This document shows positions 29,051 to 37,424 of a stretch of DNA of 50,288 nt, piece after piece; position 1 is the stretch's first letter; each line of letters starts with the position of its first letter. The position numbers and the translations under genes are program-made. The stretch comes from Acidovorax sp. NO-1 (lineage in GTDB: Bacteria > Pseudomonadota > Gammaproteobacteria > Burkholderiales > Burkholderiaceae_C), in assembly GCF_000238595.1 (NCBI RefSeq), contig NZ_AGTS01000160.1, positions 1-50,288 of the forward strand, read 5' to 3'. The notes under the pieces are model-generated. The model was not told the origin of the DNA. It was given only the letters and a program-made list of their open reading frames with translations, and searched no databases.

Positions 29051-31248
29051 AAAAGGTCGACCCGCGCCTGCTGCTGGCGGTGGCCCTTGCCGGGCTGGTC
29101 ATGGCAGCCTGGCTGTTGCTGATGGGCATTGTGGTGTGGTCCACCCTGGAGCCCGGCGAACGCGACGCGGTGGGCGATGTACTGGCCCCGCGCATGGCCC
29201 TGGTGGCGCTGGGATGGCTGGCAGGCCTGGCCGTGGTGGGCGGTGCGCTGCACATGCTGTACCGGCGTTACGTGGGCGCACCCGCCCGGTTGCTGGAAGA
29301 GACACGGGTCGTGCTGACGGCCGCCACACCGCAGCGGCTCAAGCCCCGCGGCACCACAGAAATGCAGAACCTCGCCGCTGCCGTGAACGAACTGGCCGCG
29401 CAGCGCGACGGCCTGCGCGCGGACATGGACGCGCAGGTGGCCCGTGCCAGCCACAACGTGCAGCAGGAGAAAAACCGCCTGGCCGCGCTGATGGCCGAGC
29501 TGAACCAGAGCGTGGTGGTGTGCAACCGCGACGGCCGCATCCTGCTGTACAACCAGCGCGCGCGCCAGCTGTTTCGCGCGCTCACCCAGGGGCACAGCGG
29601 CCCCGCAGCCGCAGGGGCCGAGCTGATCGGCATCGGGCGCTCGGTGTATGCCGTGTTCGACCGGCAGGTGTTTGCCCATGCGCTGGAACGCATCCACCAG
29701 GCCATGGCCCGCGGGGCGGCCAGCCCGTCGGCCCAGTTTGTGACCACGGCGCAAGGCGGGCAGCTGCTGCGCGTGCAGGTGGCGCCTGTGCGCATGGCCC
29801 AGGACGCTGCGGACGCCCCCGGGGCTGACGCTGCGGCAGGGGTGCAAATCAGCGGCTTTGTGCTGATGCTTGAAAACGTCACCCAGAGCGTGGAGGAAGA
29901 GTCCGAGCGGGACCAGCTGCTGCATGGACTGACCGAAGGCAGCCGCGCATCGCTGGCCAACATCCAGGCGGCCGTGGACATGCTGGGCTACGCCGACCTG
30001 GAACCCGCCATGCGCGAAAAATTCCTCGCCGTGGTGCGCGACGAGGTGGGTGCCATGGGGCGGCGCGTCAACGACCTGGCGCAGCGTGCCACCCAGCGGC
30101 TCAAAACCCGCTGGCCGCTCGAAAACATGCTGGGCGCAGATCTGGCCAACGCTGCGCAGAGGCAGATCACGTCCGTGTGCGAGCGCCCCGTCACCCTGGA
30201 CGAGGTGGACGCCACGCTGTGGCTCAAGGTGGACAGCTACACCCTGCTGCAGGCGCTGAGCTATCTGGCCCACCGGCTGGTGGACGAATTCGAGGTGCGC
30301 TTCCTGCAACTGCGCCTGCAGCCCGTGGGCGCCCATGCCCAGCTCGACCTGGTCTGGGCCGGCCAGGCCATGAGCAACGAAACCGTGATGAGCTGGGAAA
30401 TGGATGGCATGCGCTTCGGGGCCGAGCGCACGCCCCTTTCGGTGCGCGATGTGGTCGAACGCCACGGCGGCGAGATGTGGTTTGAACGCGATCGCGTGCG
30501 CCACCAGGCGTTCTTCCGCTTTTTGCTGCCACTGGCCAGCGTGCAGGGCCCGGTGGAGATCGCCGTGGGCGACAGCAGCGGCTACAGCCGCCCCGAGTAC
30601 TACGACTTTGACCTGTTCCAGATGGACGAGCAGGGCAGCGCGCTCGACGACCGGCCGCTGGCCGAACTGGCCTACACCGTGTTCGACACGGAGACCACGG
30701 GGCTGAACCCCGCCGGAGGCGACGCCATCATCCAGCTGGGGGCTGCCCGCATCGTCAACGGCAAGCTGCTGCGCCAGGAAACCTTCGAACAGCTGGTGGA
30801 CCCTGGCCGGCCCATCCCGCAGGCATCGATCCCGATCCACGGCATTTCGCAGGACATGGTGGCGGGCAAACCCCGCATTGCCGACGTGCTGCCCGTGTTC
30901 CATGCCTACGCGCAGGACACGGTGCTGGTGGCGCACAACGCGGCGTTCGACATGCGCTTCCTGCAGCTGCAGGAAGCGGCCACGGGCATCGCCTTCCATC
31001 AGCCGGTACTGGACACCTTGCTGCTGTCGGCGGTGGTGCACCCGCACCAGGAGTCACACCGGCTCGAAGCCATTGCCGAGCGCTTCAACATCACCGTGCT
31101 TGGCCGGCACACCGCACTGGGCGATGCGCTGGTGACGGCCGAGATCTGGCTGCGGCTGATTCCGCTGTTGCAGGAGCAGGGCATCCACACCCTGCGCCAG
31201 GCGCGCGAGGCGGCGCAGAAAACGTATTACGCGCGGTTGAAATATTGA
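29047..31248 (+). CDS. Membrane sensor-like protein with DnaQ-type 3'-5' exonuclease domain
   Basis: 733 residues. Two membrane helices (about 9-35 and 50-72), a PAS-like domain from about residue 150 ([20 protein letters not shown]), and a degenerate histidine-kinase region: Glu297 stands where the phosphoacceptor His should be, and the N-box and G-box of the ATPase part are lost. Residues about 543-733 are a DEDDh exonuclease: Asp547 and Glu549 in [15 protein letters not shown], and His/Asp in GRHTALGDA. It is thus a membrane-tethered nuclease with a pseudokinase module. The start is the ATG at 29047, overlapping the receiver stop. The nucleic-acid target is unknown; a role in replication seems unlikely given the architecture. 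Confidence 0.9.
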   Translation: MKKVDPRLLLAVALAGLVMAAWLLLMGIVVWSTLEPGERDAVGDVLAPRMALVALGWLAGLAVVGGALHMLYRRYVGAPARLLEETRVVLTAATPQRLKPRGTTEMQNLAAAVNELAAQRDGLRADMDAQVARASHNVQQEKNRLAALMAELNQSVVVCNRDGRILLYNQRARQLFRALTQGHSGPAAAGAELIGIGRSVYAVFDRQVFAHALERIHQAMARGAASPSAQFVTTAQGGQLLRVQVAPVRMAQDAADAPGADAAAGVQISGFVLMLENVTQSVEEESERDQLLHGLTEGSRASLANIQAAVDMLGYADLEPAMREKFLAVVRDEVGAMGRRVNDLAQRATQRLKTRWPLENMLGADLANAAQRQITSVCERPVTLDEVDATLWLKVDSYTLLQALSYLAHRLVDEFEVRFLQLRLQPVGAHAQLDLVWAGQAMSNETVMSWEMDGMRFGAERTPLSVRDVVERHGGEMWFERDRVRHQAFFRFLLPLASVQGPVEIAVGDSSGYSRPEYYDFDLFQMDEQGSALDDRPLAELAYTVFDTETTGLNPAGGDAIIQLGAARIVNGKLLRQETFEQLVDPGRPIPQASIPIHGISQDMVAGKPRIADVLPVFHAYAQDTVLVAHNAAFDMRFLQLQEAATGIAFHQPVLDTLLLSAVVHPHQESHRLEAIAERFNITVLGRHTALGDALVTAEIWLRLIPLLQEQGIHTLRQAREAAQKTYYARLKY

Positions 31249-31265
31249 GTGCTTTTTGGGTTTTT

Positions 31266-31306
31266 TCGCTTATGGGGTGAGCGCTGGTAGCTATTATTTC
31301 GATAGT
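31266..31306 (+). repeat. Dispersed double-hairpin repeat, copy B
   Basis: CGCTT 31267-31271 with GAGCG 31279-31283, then GCTAT 31290-31294 with ATAGT 31302-31306. It lies just after the stop of the exonuclease gene, next to T-runs, and could serve as a transcript end. Confidence 0.65.
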
Positions 31307-31321
31307 TATTTTTGTGCTTTT

Positions 31322-31526
31322 GCGGAGGGCGGGAGCCGGGGTGTGCGCCCGGCGGCGCAGTAACTTTCTTTTGCTTCGCCAAAAGAAAGTCACCAAAGAA
31401 AAGGCGACCCTACTGTCTGCGTCCCTGCGCTGCGCTCCGGGCAACCTGGAGTGCTCGGATGCGGGGTGCGCCGCGTAACTCACTGCGCTGCTACGCAGCT
31501 CCGTTCGGACAAACGCGGCAAGTCAG
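31322..31526 (+). repeat. Left arm of a ~200-base imperfect inverted repeat
   Basis: Its reverse complement matches 31800-32004 over the whole length, from GGCGGGAGCCGGG to CGGACAAACGCGGCAAGTCAG, with many substitutions and small indels. It contains a perfect 11-base stem, ACTTTCTTTTG/CAAAAGAAAGT (31363-31390), with loop CTTCGC. Confidence 0.75.
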
Positions 31527-31630
31527 TTGACGAAGCGCGGTTGTGTCCTGCGGTACACCCGCGCCACCCCGCCTCCTGCGCGCCCCAGGCGCATACAGAA
31601 GGGGTGGGGAGCCCAGCAGCCCAACAGCCC

Positions 31631-31713
31631 CACGGGCCATCGCTGCGCTCGGCCTGGCGTGCGCGGCGCAAAGCGCCTGCGCCCATGGGGGCCGAGCGCA
31701 GCGATGGCCCGTG
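31631..31713. repeat. Central 24-base perfect inverted repeat
   Basis: CACGGGCCATCG...GGCC (31631-31654) and GGCC...CGATGGCCCGTG (31690-31713) are perfect reverse complements over 24 bases around a 35-base GC-rich loop. It lies midway between the two ~200-base outer arms. Confidence 0.85.
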
Positions 31714-31799
31714 TTGGACTTCAACCCCCTTGCTGGCTGCGCCTGCGGCGGGGCGGTTGCGGGGTGTGCATGCGCGTCGGAGCGCGCATGCCTCGTAAT

Positions 31800-32004
31800 C
31801 TGACTCGCCGTGGTTGTCCGAGCGGCGCGCGCAGCGCAAAGCGAGTTCCACGGCGCACCCCGCCACCACCCCGACGCAGGTTTGCCCCTTCGCACAGCGA
31901 AGGGGTCGCAGACTGGGGGTCGCCTTTCTTTTGGGTACTTTTCTTTGGCGAAGCAAAGAAAAGTACCTCGCCCGCCGGGGCGAATCCCGGCCCCCGCCCT
32001 CAGC
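31800..32004 (-). repeat. Right arm of the ~200-base imperfect inverted repeat
   Basis: Inverted partner of 31322-31526. Its internal hairpin is GTACTTTTCTTTG/CAAAGAAAAGTAC (31935-31966): 13 perfect pairs with the same loop (CTTCGC on the opposite strand) but a different stem sequence from the left arm, so pairing is kept while sequence changed. Confidence 0.75.
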
Positions 32005-32036
32005 ACCAGCACGCCTTTCAAGCCAGCCAGCCCAGG

Positions 32037-32060
32037 CTTCGACAAGCTCAACCCGAACGT
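32037..32060. repeat. Half copy of the TTCGACA(A/G)GCTCA repeat
   Basis: CTTCGACAAGCTCAACCCGAACG matches one arm of the inverted repeat inside the UvrA-like gene (18589-18611). No second arm is present here. Confidence 0.65.
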
Positions 32061-32121
32061 TCAAGGTGCATGTGCCTCGGGTCCAACCCAAGCAGCAGCA
32101 ACGGGCCACACGGCGAAGTGC

Positions 32122-33987
32122 TCAATACCGCCCCGTCTGATACCGCTGCCCCAGCACCCCCTGCAACGTCTGCACCACCGAAAACGCCTCCTTCAGGTGG
32201 CTGCGCTCGAAGTTGGACAGCTCTTCGAGCGCCAAGAAGTTGTCCGGCGCCTCCCCCTGCCCCATCTGCCGCGCCTGGTGCGCGATGCGCAGCTTGGAGA
32301 GGAATTCCAGCGCATCACGCAGGTCGCGTGCGCTTTGGGCGCTCACCTCGCCCGCCGCCGATGCCACCTCCAGCCGGTCGTGTGTGTTGACCGCAGCAAT
32401 GCCACCGGCCAGCGCGTACACCCGCGCCAGATCGACGATGGGCACGATACCGCTGTGCTTGAGGTCGATGGTGCCCGCATTCTCGCCGCTGCGGATGCGC
32501 GAGATGGTGCCAAACAGCCCGAGCGGAGGCCGGTGCTTGAGCGCATTGCCCACCATGTGCGCCAGAAACAGGCTGTTGCCGCGCGTGCGCTGCAGCACCT
32601 GGGTGCGCAGGGATTCGAGCAGCTCGGCCTTGCCATGGATGGCACGCAGATCGAAAAACACGCAGGTCAGCATCAGCGCCATGGGCTCGGGCTTGTCCAC
32701 CCACTGACGGAAGTACGCGGCCCAGCGGCTGTGGGGCTGGCGCCACTTGTCGGTCATGGCCATGATGCCGCCAGGGCAGTGGATGTAGCCGCAGGCGGCG
32801 AGCCCGTCGCACACCAGGCGTGACAGGGCGCCAAAGTACTCGCCGTGCAGCGCCTCGTCATAGCGGTCGTCCAGCACCAGGCAGTTGTCCTGGTCGGACT
32901 TGGCAGTCTGCTCGCTGCGCGCCTGCGAACCGGCGGCCACCCACACGTAGTCCACCGGGGGCGGGCCCAGCTGCGCCTCGGCCAGCTGGATGAGCCGCAC
33001 GGTGAGCGCGTCCGTGATGGTGGTGACGATGTGCCCGGTGCTGTAGGCGCTGGCGTCGGCCGCCGCCAGGTGCTGCTGCAAGAGCTTGACCTTGGCGCTG
33101 GCGCGCACCAGCCCGTCCAGCGCCGTCTGCTTGTACACATCGCCGGCCAGGTAGACGGCCGAGGAGCTGTGCTGCTCGGTCAGATCGGTGGCGGTGATCA
33201 TGCCGATGACCCTGTCGCCGTCCATCACCGGCACATGGTGCACGTTGTGGCGGGCCATCAGCAGCAGGGCGTCAAACGCCGGGCTCTGCGCCTGCAGCGT
33301 CATGGGGGCCAGCGTGGCAATGTCGGACATCGGGCGGTCGATGTCGAGGCCCTGGGCCACCACGCGGTTGCGCAGATCCCGGTCGGTCACCAGCCCGAAC
33401 AGATGGCCCTGCTCTACCAGCAGCACCGACGACACCCGCAGCTCACGCATCTGCTGCGCCCCCGCGCGGATGCTGGTGTGCGGCGGCAACGCGATGGGGT
33501 CGCGCTTGATCAGCGTGCGCACGGGAGAGTTCAGCAGCGTCAGCACGCCCTGGGAATCGCGTTCGGTCGTGACGAGCGATGCCGGGGCGGGCAGCGACGG
33601 AAAGTGGTACGTCAGCGCGGCGTGGTCGCGGCACACCGCCACCACGGCCGCCGTGTCCAGCCAGGCCACGACGCCATCGGCCGCCACGGTGGCCTGCAGG
33701 GTGTTCAGGTGCTGCGAGGGTGTGGCCCCAAAGCCGAACATGTCGGACGGGTGCAGGTGCACGAGGATGTCCAGGTCGGGGTCGGACAAATCCACCCCGC
33801 CCTCCACCACCAGGCCCAGCCGGCTGTGCAGGCGCCCCTGGGACAGCAGGCGCTCGCCCTGCCGCATGGGCTCGACGCGCCACTGCGCCGCCAGGGACTG
33901 CAGCGCGCCCGTGTCCAGCTGGCCCCAGATGCGATGGCCGGCCAGCAGGGTCTGCAGGCGGGGGCGGAGGTCAGGGGACGGTGTCAT
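32122..33987 (-). CDS. cNMP-binding/CBS/DUF294 nucleotidyltransferase-like signalling protein
   Basis: 621 residues. An N-terminal cyclic-nucleotide-binding-like domain (about 10-130), two CBS motifs (about 155-275), a DUF294 nucleotidyltransferase-like domain with GSQARSEQTAKSDQDN near residue 355, and a DUF294 C-terminal domain. The GSxxRxEQ and DxDN residues of the nucleotidyltransferase fold are kept. From family knowledge, such proteins are often encoded beside DUF4212/SSS symporters and DnaQ-like exonucleases, as here, and may modify or regulate them; the reaction is not established. It faces the exonuclease gene across the repeat region. No Shine-Dalgarno decides the start. Confidence 0.9.
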   Translation of the reverse strand: MTPSPDLRPRLQTLLAGHRIWGQLDTGALQSLAAQWRVEPMRQGERLLSQGRLHSRLGLVVEGGVDLSDPDLDILVHLHPSDMFGFGATPSQHLNTLQATVAADGVVAWLDTAAVVAVCRDHAALTYHFPSLPAPASLVTTERDSQGVLTLLNSPVRTLIKRDPIALPPHTSIRAGAQQMRELRVSSVLLVEQGHLFGLVTDRDLRNRVVAQGLDIDRPMSDIATLAPMTLQAQSPAFDALLLMARHNVHHVPVMDGDRVIGMITATDLTEQHSSSAVYLAGDVYKQTALDGLVRASAKVKLLQQHLAAADASAYSTGHIVTTITDALTVRLIQLAEAQLGPPPVDYVWVAAGSQARSEQTAKSDQDNCLVLDDRYDEALHGEYFGALSRLVCDGLAACGYIHCPGGIMAMTDKWRQPHSRWAAYFRQWVDKPEPMALMLTCVFFDLRAIHGKAELLESLRTQVLQRTRGNSLFLAHMVGNALKHRPPLGLFGTISRIRSGENAGTIDLKHSGIVPIVDLARVYALAGGIAAVNTHDRLEVASAAGEVSAQSARDLRDALEFLSKLRIAHQARQMGQGEAPDNFLALEELSNFERSHLKEAFSVVQTLQGVLGQRYQTGRY

Positions 33988-34056
33988 GGCAAGGGTCCGT
34001 GCAAGCTTTGGCAGCGCCCATTGTTGCAGCCCCGCAGGGTGCGCGCGACAGGGTTG

Positions 34057-35745
34057 TTACCTGCCCGACCTGTGTGGGCCGTGGGGCCGGTCGGGCGCGT
34101 GAATGTCCACGTTCCGCGTTTCGCGCAGCAGCAAGGTTCCACACAGCGCCGTCAGCCCGGCGATGACGACCGGGTACCACAGACCGCTGTAGATGTCGCC
34201 CGTCTGCGCCGCAATGGCGAACGACATCGGGGGCAGCAGGCCGCCAAACCAGCCGTTGCCCAGGTGGTAGGGCAGGCTCATCGAGGTGTAGCGGATGCGG
34301 GTTGGAAACATTTCCACCAGCATGGCGGCCAGGGGGCCATAGACCATGGCCACCAGCACCATGAGGTAGCTGAGGATGGCCACCACCAGCGGCGCGTGGA
34401 TGCGCTCCGGGTCGGCCTGCGTGGGGTATCCGTGCAGGGCCAGCGCGCGGTCTACCGCCTGGCGGAAGCTGGCGGCCGCACGCCGGGCCTCGTCGGGCGC
34501 CTGGCCTTGCGCAGGTGGCGCGGGGATGTCGGTGGCGCCGATGCGGACCACGGCCTGCCCGGGTTGGCCGGTGGGGTCTGTCTGGTAGCTCACCGAGTAG
34601 CTGGCGAGGATGCGCTTGGCCATGTCGCAAGGGGTGGTGAACCGCGATGCGCCGGTGGGGTTGAACTGGAACGAGCAGCCCTGCGGGTCTGCCACAACCA
34701 CCACACTGCTGCGGGCCTGCGCATCAACCAGTGCAGGATTGGCCGCCCAGGCCAGCGCCTTGAACGCCGGAAAATAGGTGGCCGCCGCCAGCACGCAGCC
34801 CAGCATGATGATGGGTTTGCGCCCCCACCGGTCGGACAGCGCGCCAAAAACGATGAAGAACGGCATGCCGATGACGAGTGCCGCAGCCACCATGAGCTGC
34901 GCCGTGGTGGCATCGACCTGCAGTTGCTGTGTCAGAAAGAACAGCGCATAGAACTGCCCGGTGTACCAGACCACTGCCTGCCCCGCCGTCAGCCCCACCA
35001 GCGCCAGCAGCGCCACCCGCAGGTTCGCCCAGCGGCCAAACGATTCCGACACCGGCGCCACCGAGGTGCGCCCCTGCGCCTTCATGCGCCGGAACGCGGG
35101 CGACTCGTCCAGCGACAGCCGTATCCACACCGACACCCCCAGCAGCACGATCGACACCAGAAACGGTATGCGCCAGCCCCACTGCGCGAAAGCACCTTCG
35201 CCCACCAGCGTGCGGGTGCCCAGAATCACCAGCAACGACATCAGCAGCCCCAGCGTGGCCGTGGTCTGGATCCACGCGGTGTAGGCACCGCGCCGTCCGT
35301 GCGGCGCATGCTCGGCCACATAGATCGCAGCGCCCGTGTACTCCCCGCCCATCGCCAGGCCCTGCAGCAGCCGCAGGCCGATCAGGATGACGGGCGCGGC
35401 CACGCCGATGCTGTCGTAGGTCGGAAGGATGCCCACGATGAAAGTGGACAGCCCCATGATGAGCATGGTGACCAGGAAGGTGTACTTACGCCCGATGATG
35501 TCGCCCAGCCACCCGAACAGCAGCGCCCCGAAAGGCCGCACGATGAAGCCCGCAGCAAACGCCAGCAACGCAAAGATGAACGCCGAGCCCGCATCGAGCG
35601 GGCTGAAGAACTGCCGCGCAATGATGGCCGCCAGCGCGCCATACAGGTAGAAGTCATACCACTCGAACACGGTGCCGAGCGACGACGCGAAGACGACTTT
35701 TCTTTCCTCCCGCGTCATGGCGCGGGCGGAGGCGGCGTCGGCCAT
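34057..35745 (-). CDS. MHS-type MFS transporter
   Basis: 562 residues with 12 predicted membrane segments and MFS signatures: FEWYDFYLYG at the first helix, the GWLGDIIGRKYTF loop 2-3 motif, and GALSDRWGRKP in the second half. These fit the metabolite:H+ symporter subfamily (organic acids, betaine and the like). A soluble insertion of about 110 residues (roughly 355-465, with PQGCSFQFNPTG) separates two late helices, making it longer than the ~430-residue norm. The start is the ATG at 35745 (CGGAGA upstream); a longer frame to 35823 has no family sequence. The 214 bases to the downstream side of the next gene hold no gene. Confidence 0.9.
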   Translation of the reverse strand: MADAASARAMTREERKVVFASSLGTVFEWYDFYLYGALAAIIARQFFSPLDAGSAFIFALLAFAAGFIVRPFGALLFGWLGDIIGRKYTFLVTMLIMGLSTFIVGILPTYDSIGVAAPVILIGLRLLQGLAMGGEYTGAAIYVAEHAPHGRRGAYTAWIQTTATLGLLMSLLVILGTRTLVGEGAFAQWGWRIPFLVSIVLLGVSVWIRLSLDESPAFRRMKAQGRTSVAPVSESFGRWANLRVALLALVGLTAGQAVVWYTGQFYALFFLTQQLQVDATTAQLMVAAALVIGMPFFIVFGALSDRWGRKPIIMLGCVLAAATYFPAFKALAWAANPALVDAQARSSVVVVADPQGCSFQFNPTGASRFTTPCDMAKRILASYSVSYQTDPTGQPGQAVVRIGATDIPAPPAQGQAPDEARRAAASFRQAVDRALALHGYPTQADPERIHAPLVVAILSYLMVLVAMVYGPLAAMLVEMFPTRIRYTSMSLPYHLGNGWFGGLLPPMSFAIAAQTGDIYSGLWYPVVIAGLTALCGTLLLRETRNVDIHAPDRPHGPHRSGR

Positions 35746-35959
35746 GGCGGTTTGTCTCCGGAAAGGGGCGATCTGTTGTTGTGATCGGAGCCACCTCACC
35801 GGGCACGGGGCCCGGTGGTGCACACCGACGTCCGCCCATTCTTGGAGCGCTCACTGACCCTGTTCTGACAGCGGCACACCGCGACCGCAGACGGCACAGA
35901 CAAAGCCCGGCGGTGCGGCGCGCGCACCACGCCGCCCGAAGACGGCAGCAGGTGGCGCG

Positions 35960-36616
35960 TCAGCCCGCCTTGGGCGCAAGCCCGGAGGGCACGCGCGGCG
36001 CGCTGTCCCAGTCGCTGCCGGCAAACCAGGCGTCACCCTCCAGGTACGCGCGCAGCATGGGAAGACCGTCGAGCCCCCAGAACAATTTGCCGTCCACCGC
36101 AAAAGCGGGCACGCCAAACACGCCGCCGGCCTGCGCGGCTTCGGTGTTGGCGCGCAGCAGGGCCTTGGGCGCGTCGCTGTTCGCGTCCTGCCCGGGCCGG
36201 ATCTGCTCGGCCAGCTCCGTGGCAAGCTCGGCCAGCCGCTGGGCGTCGAGCGCGTCGTGCCCGCCCTGCCAGACATGGCGCAGCACCGTCCCCGCCACAA
36301 ACCGGTTGATGGAACCGTCGTCGCTGCAGGCCAGCGCCAGACGCAACAGCGGCAGGGGGTTGAACGGGTGGCGAGCCGGCATCGCGAGCGGCGTGCCTTG
36401 CGCATGGCCCAGCCAGGTGACGTGGCGGTAGGTCCAGTCGCGTTTCGGCGCAATGCCCGCCGGGCCCGGGTTGCCATGCTGCTGCAGCAAAGCCCCCAGC
36501 AGCACGGGCTGGTAGGCCACGCTGTAGCTCAGGCCCTCCAGCACCTCGGGAAGCCGCTCGAATGCCAGCCACGCATAGGGCGAGACAAAATCGAGATAGA
36601 ACGTGATGTGTTTCAT
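35960..36616 (-). CDS. DsbA-fold 2-hydroxychromene-2-carboxylate isomerase-like protein
   Basis: 218 residues. Thioredoxin-like glutathione-dependent isomerase family: FYLDFVSPYAWLAFERLP at the start (Ser in place of the DsbA Cys), and GVFGVPAFAVDGKLFWGLD near residue 175. The family isomerises 2-hydroxychromene-2-carboxylate in naphthalene catabolism, but many members sit in unrelated operons. Its ATG overlaps the stop of the DUF1289 gene (ATGA), so it is the last gene of a four-gene coupled set that starts with HMG-CoA lyase. Actual substrate unknown. Confidence 0.88.
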   Translation of the reverse strand: MKHITFYLDFVSPYAWLAFERLPEVLEGLSYSVAYQPVLLGALLQQHGNPGPAGIAPKRDWTYRHVTWLGHAQGTPLAMPARHPFNPLPLLRLALACSDDGSINRFVAGTVLRHVWQGGHDALDAQRLAELATELAEQIRPGQDANSDAPKALLRANTEAAQAGGVFGVPAFAVDGKLFWGLDGLPMLRAYLEGDAWFAGSDWDSAPRVPSGLAPKAG

Positions 36617-36879
36617 GAAGGGTCCTTCTCCATCGGCAAGGCGATGCTCGCCCGGTTCAGCAGCTGCTGCCAGATGCCGCGGCGCTGGTGGGCGTCGGCA
36701 CCGGACCAGATGCGGATCTCGTCCAGCGACCGGAAGCAGCCTTCGCAGTGGCTGCGGTCGGGCGACATGCGGCACACCGAGATGCACGGCGAGGGTACCG
36801 CCAGGTCGCTTTCAGCATCAAAATGGCCCTCAGCGCTTATCTGTAAAGCGCGAGCAGCTAGCAAATCAATAGCATTCAT
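36613..36879 (-). CDS. DUF1289 small Cys-rich protein
   Basis: 88 residues. The core SPCISVC...CEGCFRSLDEIRIW (about 31-60) is the DUF1289 motif with its conserved Cys residues, probably a metal-binding site. The ATG at 36879 overlaps the stop of the YbaK gene (ATGA). Residues about 3-20, before the domain, are encoded by a dispersed repeat copy (36820-36873); no other start codon lies between it and the core. Function not established. Confidence 0.85.
   Translation of the reverse strand: MNAIDLLAARALQISAEGHFDAESDLAVPSPCISVCRMSPDRSHCEGCFRSLDEIRIWSGADAHQRRGIWQQLLNRASIALPMEKDPS
36820..36873 (+). repeat. Dispersed double-hairpin repeat, copy D (5' end of the DUF1289 gene)
   Basis: AGCGCTT 36832-36838 with AAGCGC 36846-36851, then GCTA 36857-36860 with TAGC 36870-36873. 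Read on the minus strand it forms residues about 3-20 of the DUF1289 protein. Confidence 0.75.
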
Positions 36880-37424
36880 GCCGCTGGCCCGTTCGCAGGC
36901 ACCTGCACCACATCCACCACAGGTGCGCCCGTGAGCCGCTGCAGATCGCTGGGGTGCAGTGCAAACACGCCGTGGGGGTGCCCTGCGGCCGCCCACACCA
37001 CGTCAAAGCGCAGCAGGTCCTGGTCGATCAGCGTGACGGGCGGCGTGGCATGCGCCAGGGGCGCCACGCCGCCAATGGAAAAGCCCGTGCGGCTTTTCAC
37101 AAACTCGGCATCGGCGCGGCCGATCTTGCTGCCCACATGGGCCTCGACCTTCTTCTCGTCCACCCGCCGGTCGCCCGAGGTGACCACCAGCACGGCCACA
37201 TCGTCGGCCTTGCGGCGAAAGATGATGCTCTTGGCGATCTGCCCCACGGCAATGCCCAGCGCATCGGCCGCCTGCTGGGCAGTGCGCGCGGCATCATGAA
37301 GCATCTGCGGGCGGTGCGGGTGGCCCAGCGATTCCAGCGCCGCGGCCACGCGTTGCACGCCTTCGGGCAGGGGTTTCAGTTCAGCTCCACACACGGTGTT
37401 TTCTCCTGCGCTGGACGGGTTCAC
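36876..37424 (-). CDS. YbaK/EbsC-family aminoacyl-tRNA deacylase-like protein
   Basis: 182 residues. YbaK-fold motifs: TAQQAADALGIAVGQIAKSIIF with the conserved Lys, VVTSGDRRVDEKKV, and GFSIGGVAPLAH near residue 117. Members clear mischarged tRNAs (Cys-tRNAPro for YbaK). Starts with GTG at 37424, which overlaps the HMG-CoA lyase stop (GTGA). Its stop in turn overlaps the DUF1289 start. Nothing links it to leucine catabolism except the operon. Confidence 0.88.
   Translation of the reverse strand: MNPSSAGENTVCGAELKPLPEGVQRVAAALESLGHPHRPQMLHDAARTAQQAADALGIAVGQIAKSIIFRRKADDVAVLVVTSGDRRVDEKKVEAHVGSKIGRADAEFVKSRTGFSIGGVAPLAHATPPVTLIDQDLLRFDVVWAAAGHPHGVFALHPSDLQRLTGAPVVDVVQVPANGPAA

Larger units (their letters stand above)
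31249..32121. other. Gene-free repeat-rich region
   Basis: 870 bases between the convergent exonuclease and DUF294 genes. Several open frames cross it on both strands, but their products are low-complexity Arg/Pro/Ala-rich sequence with no domain, and they read through the inverted repeats listed separately. I see no supported gene. Confidence 0.75.

Noticed and set aside
31480..32390. Long open frames on both strands across the 31249-32121 region
   Set aside because: They read through inverted repeats, give low-complexity Arg/Pro/Ala sequence, overlap one another and show no domain or ribosome binding site.
32845..35784. A 979-codon open frame on the plus strand
   Set aside because: It is the antisense shadow of the DUF294 and MFS genes; the product is His/Arg/Gln-rich without domains, as expected for GC-rich DNA.
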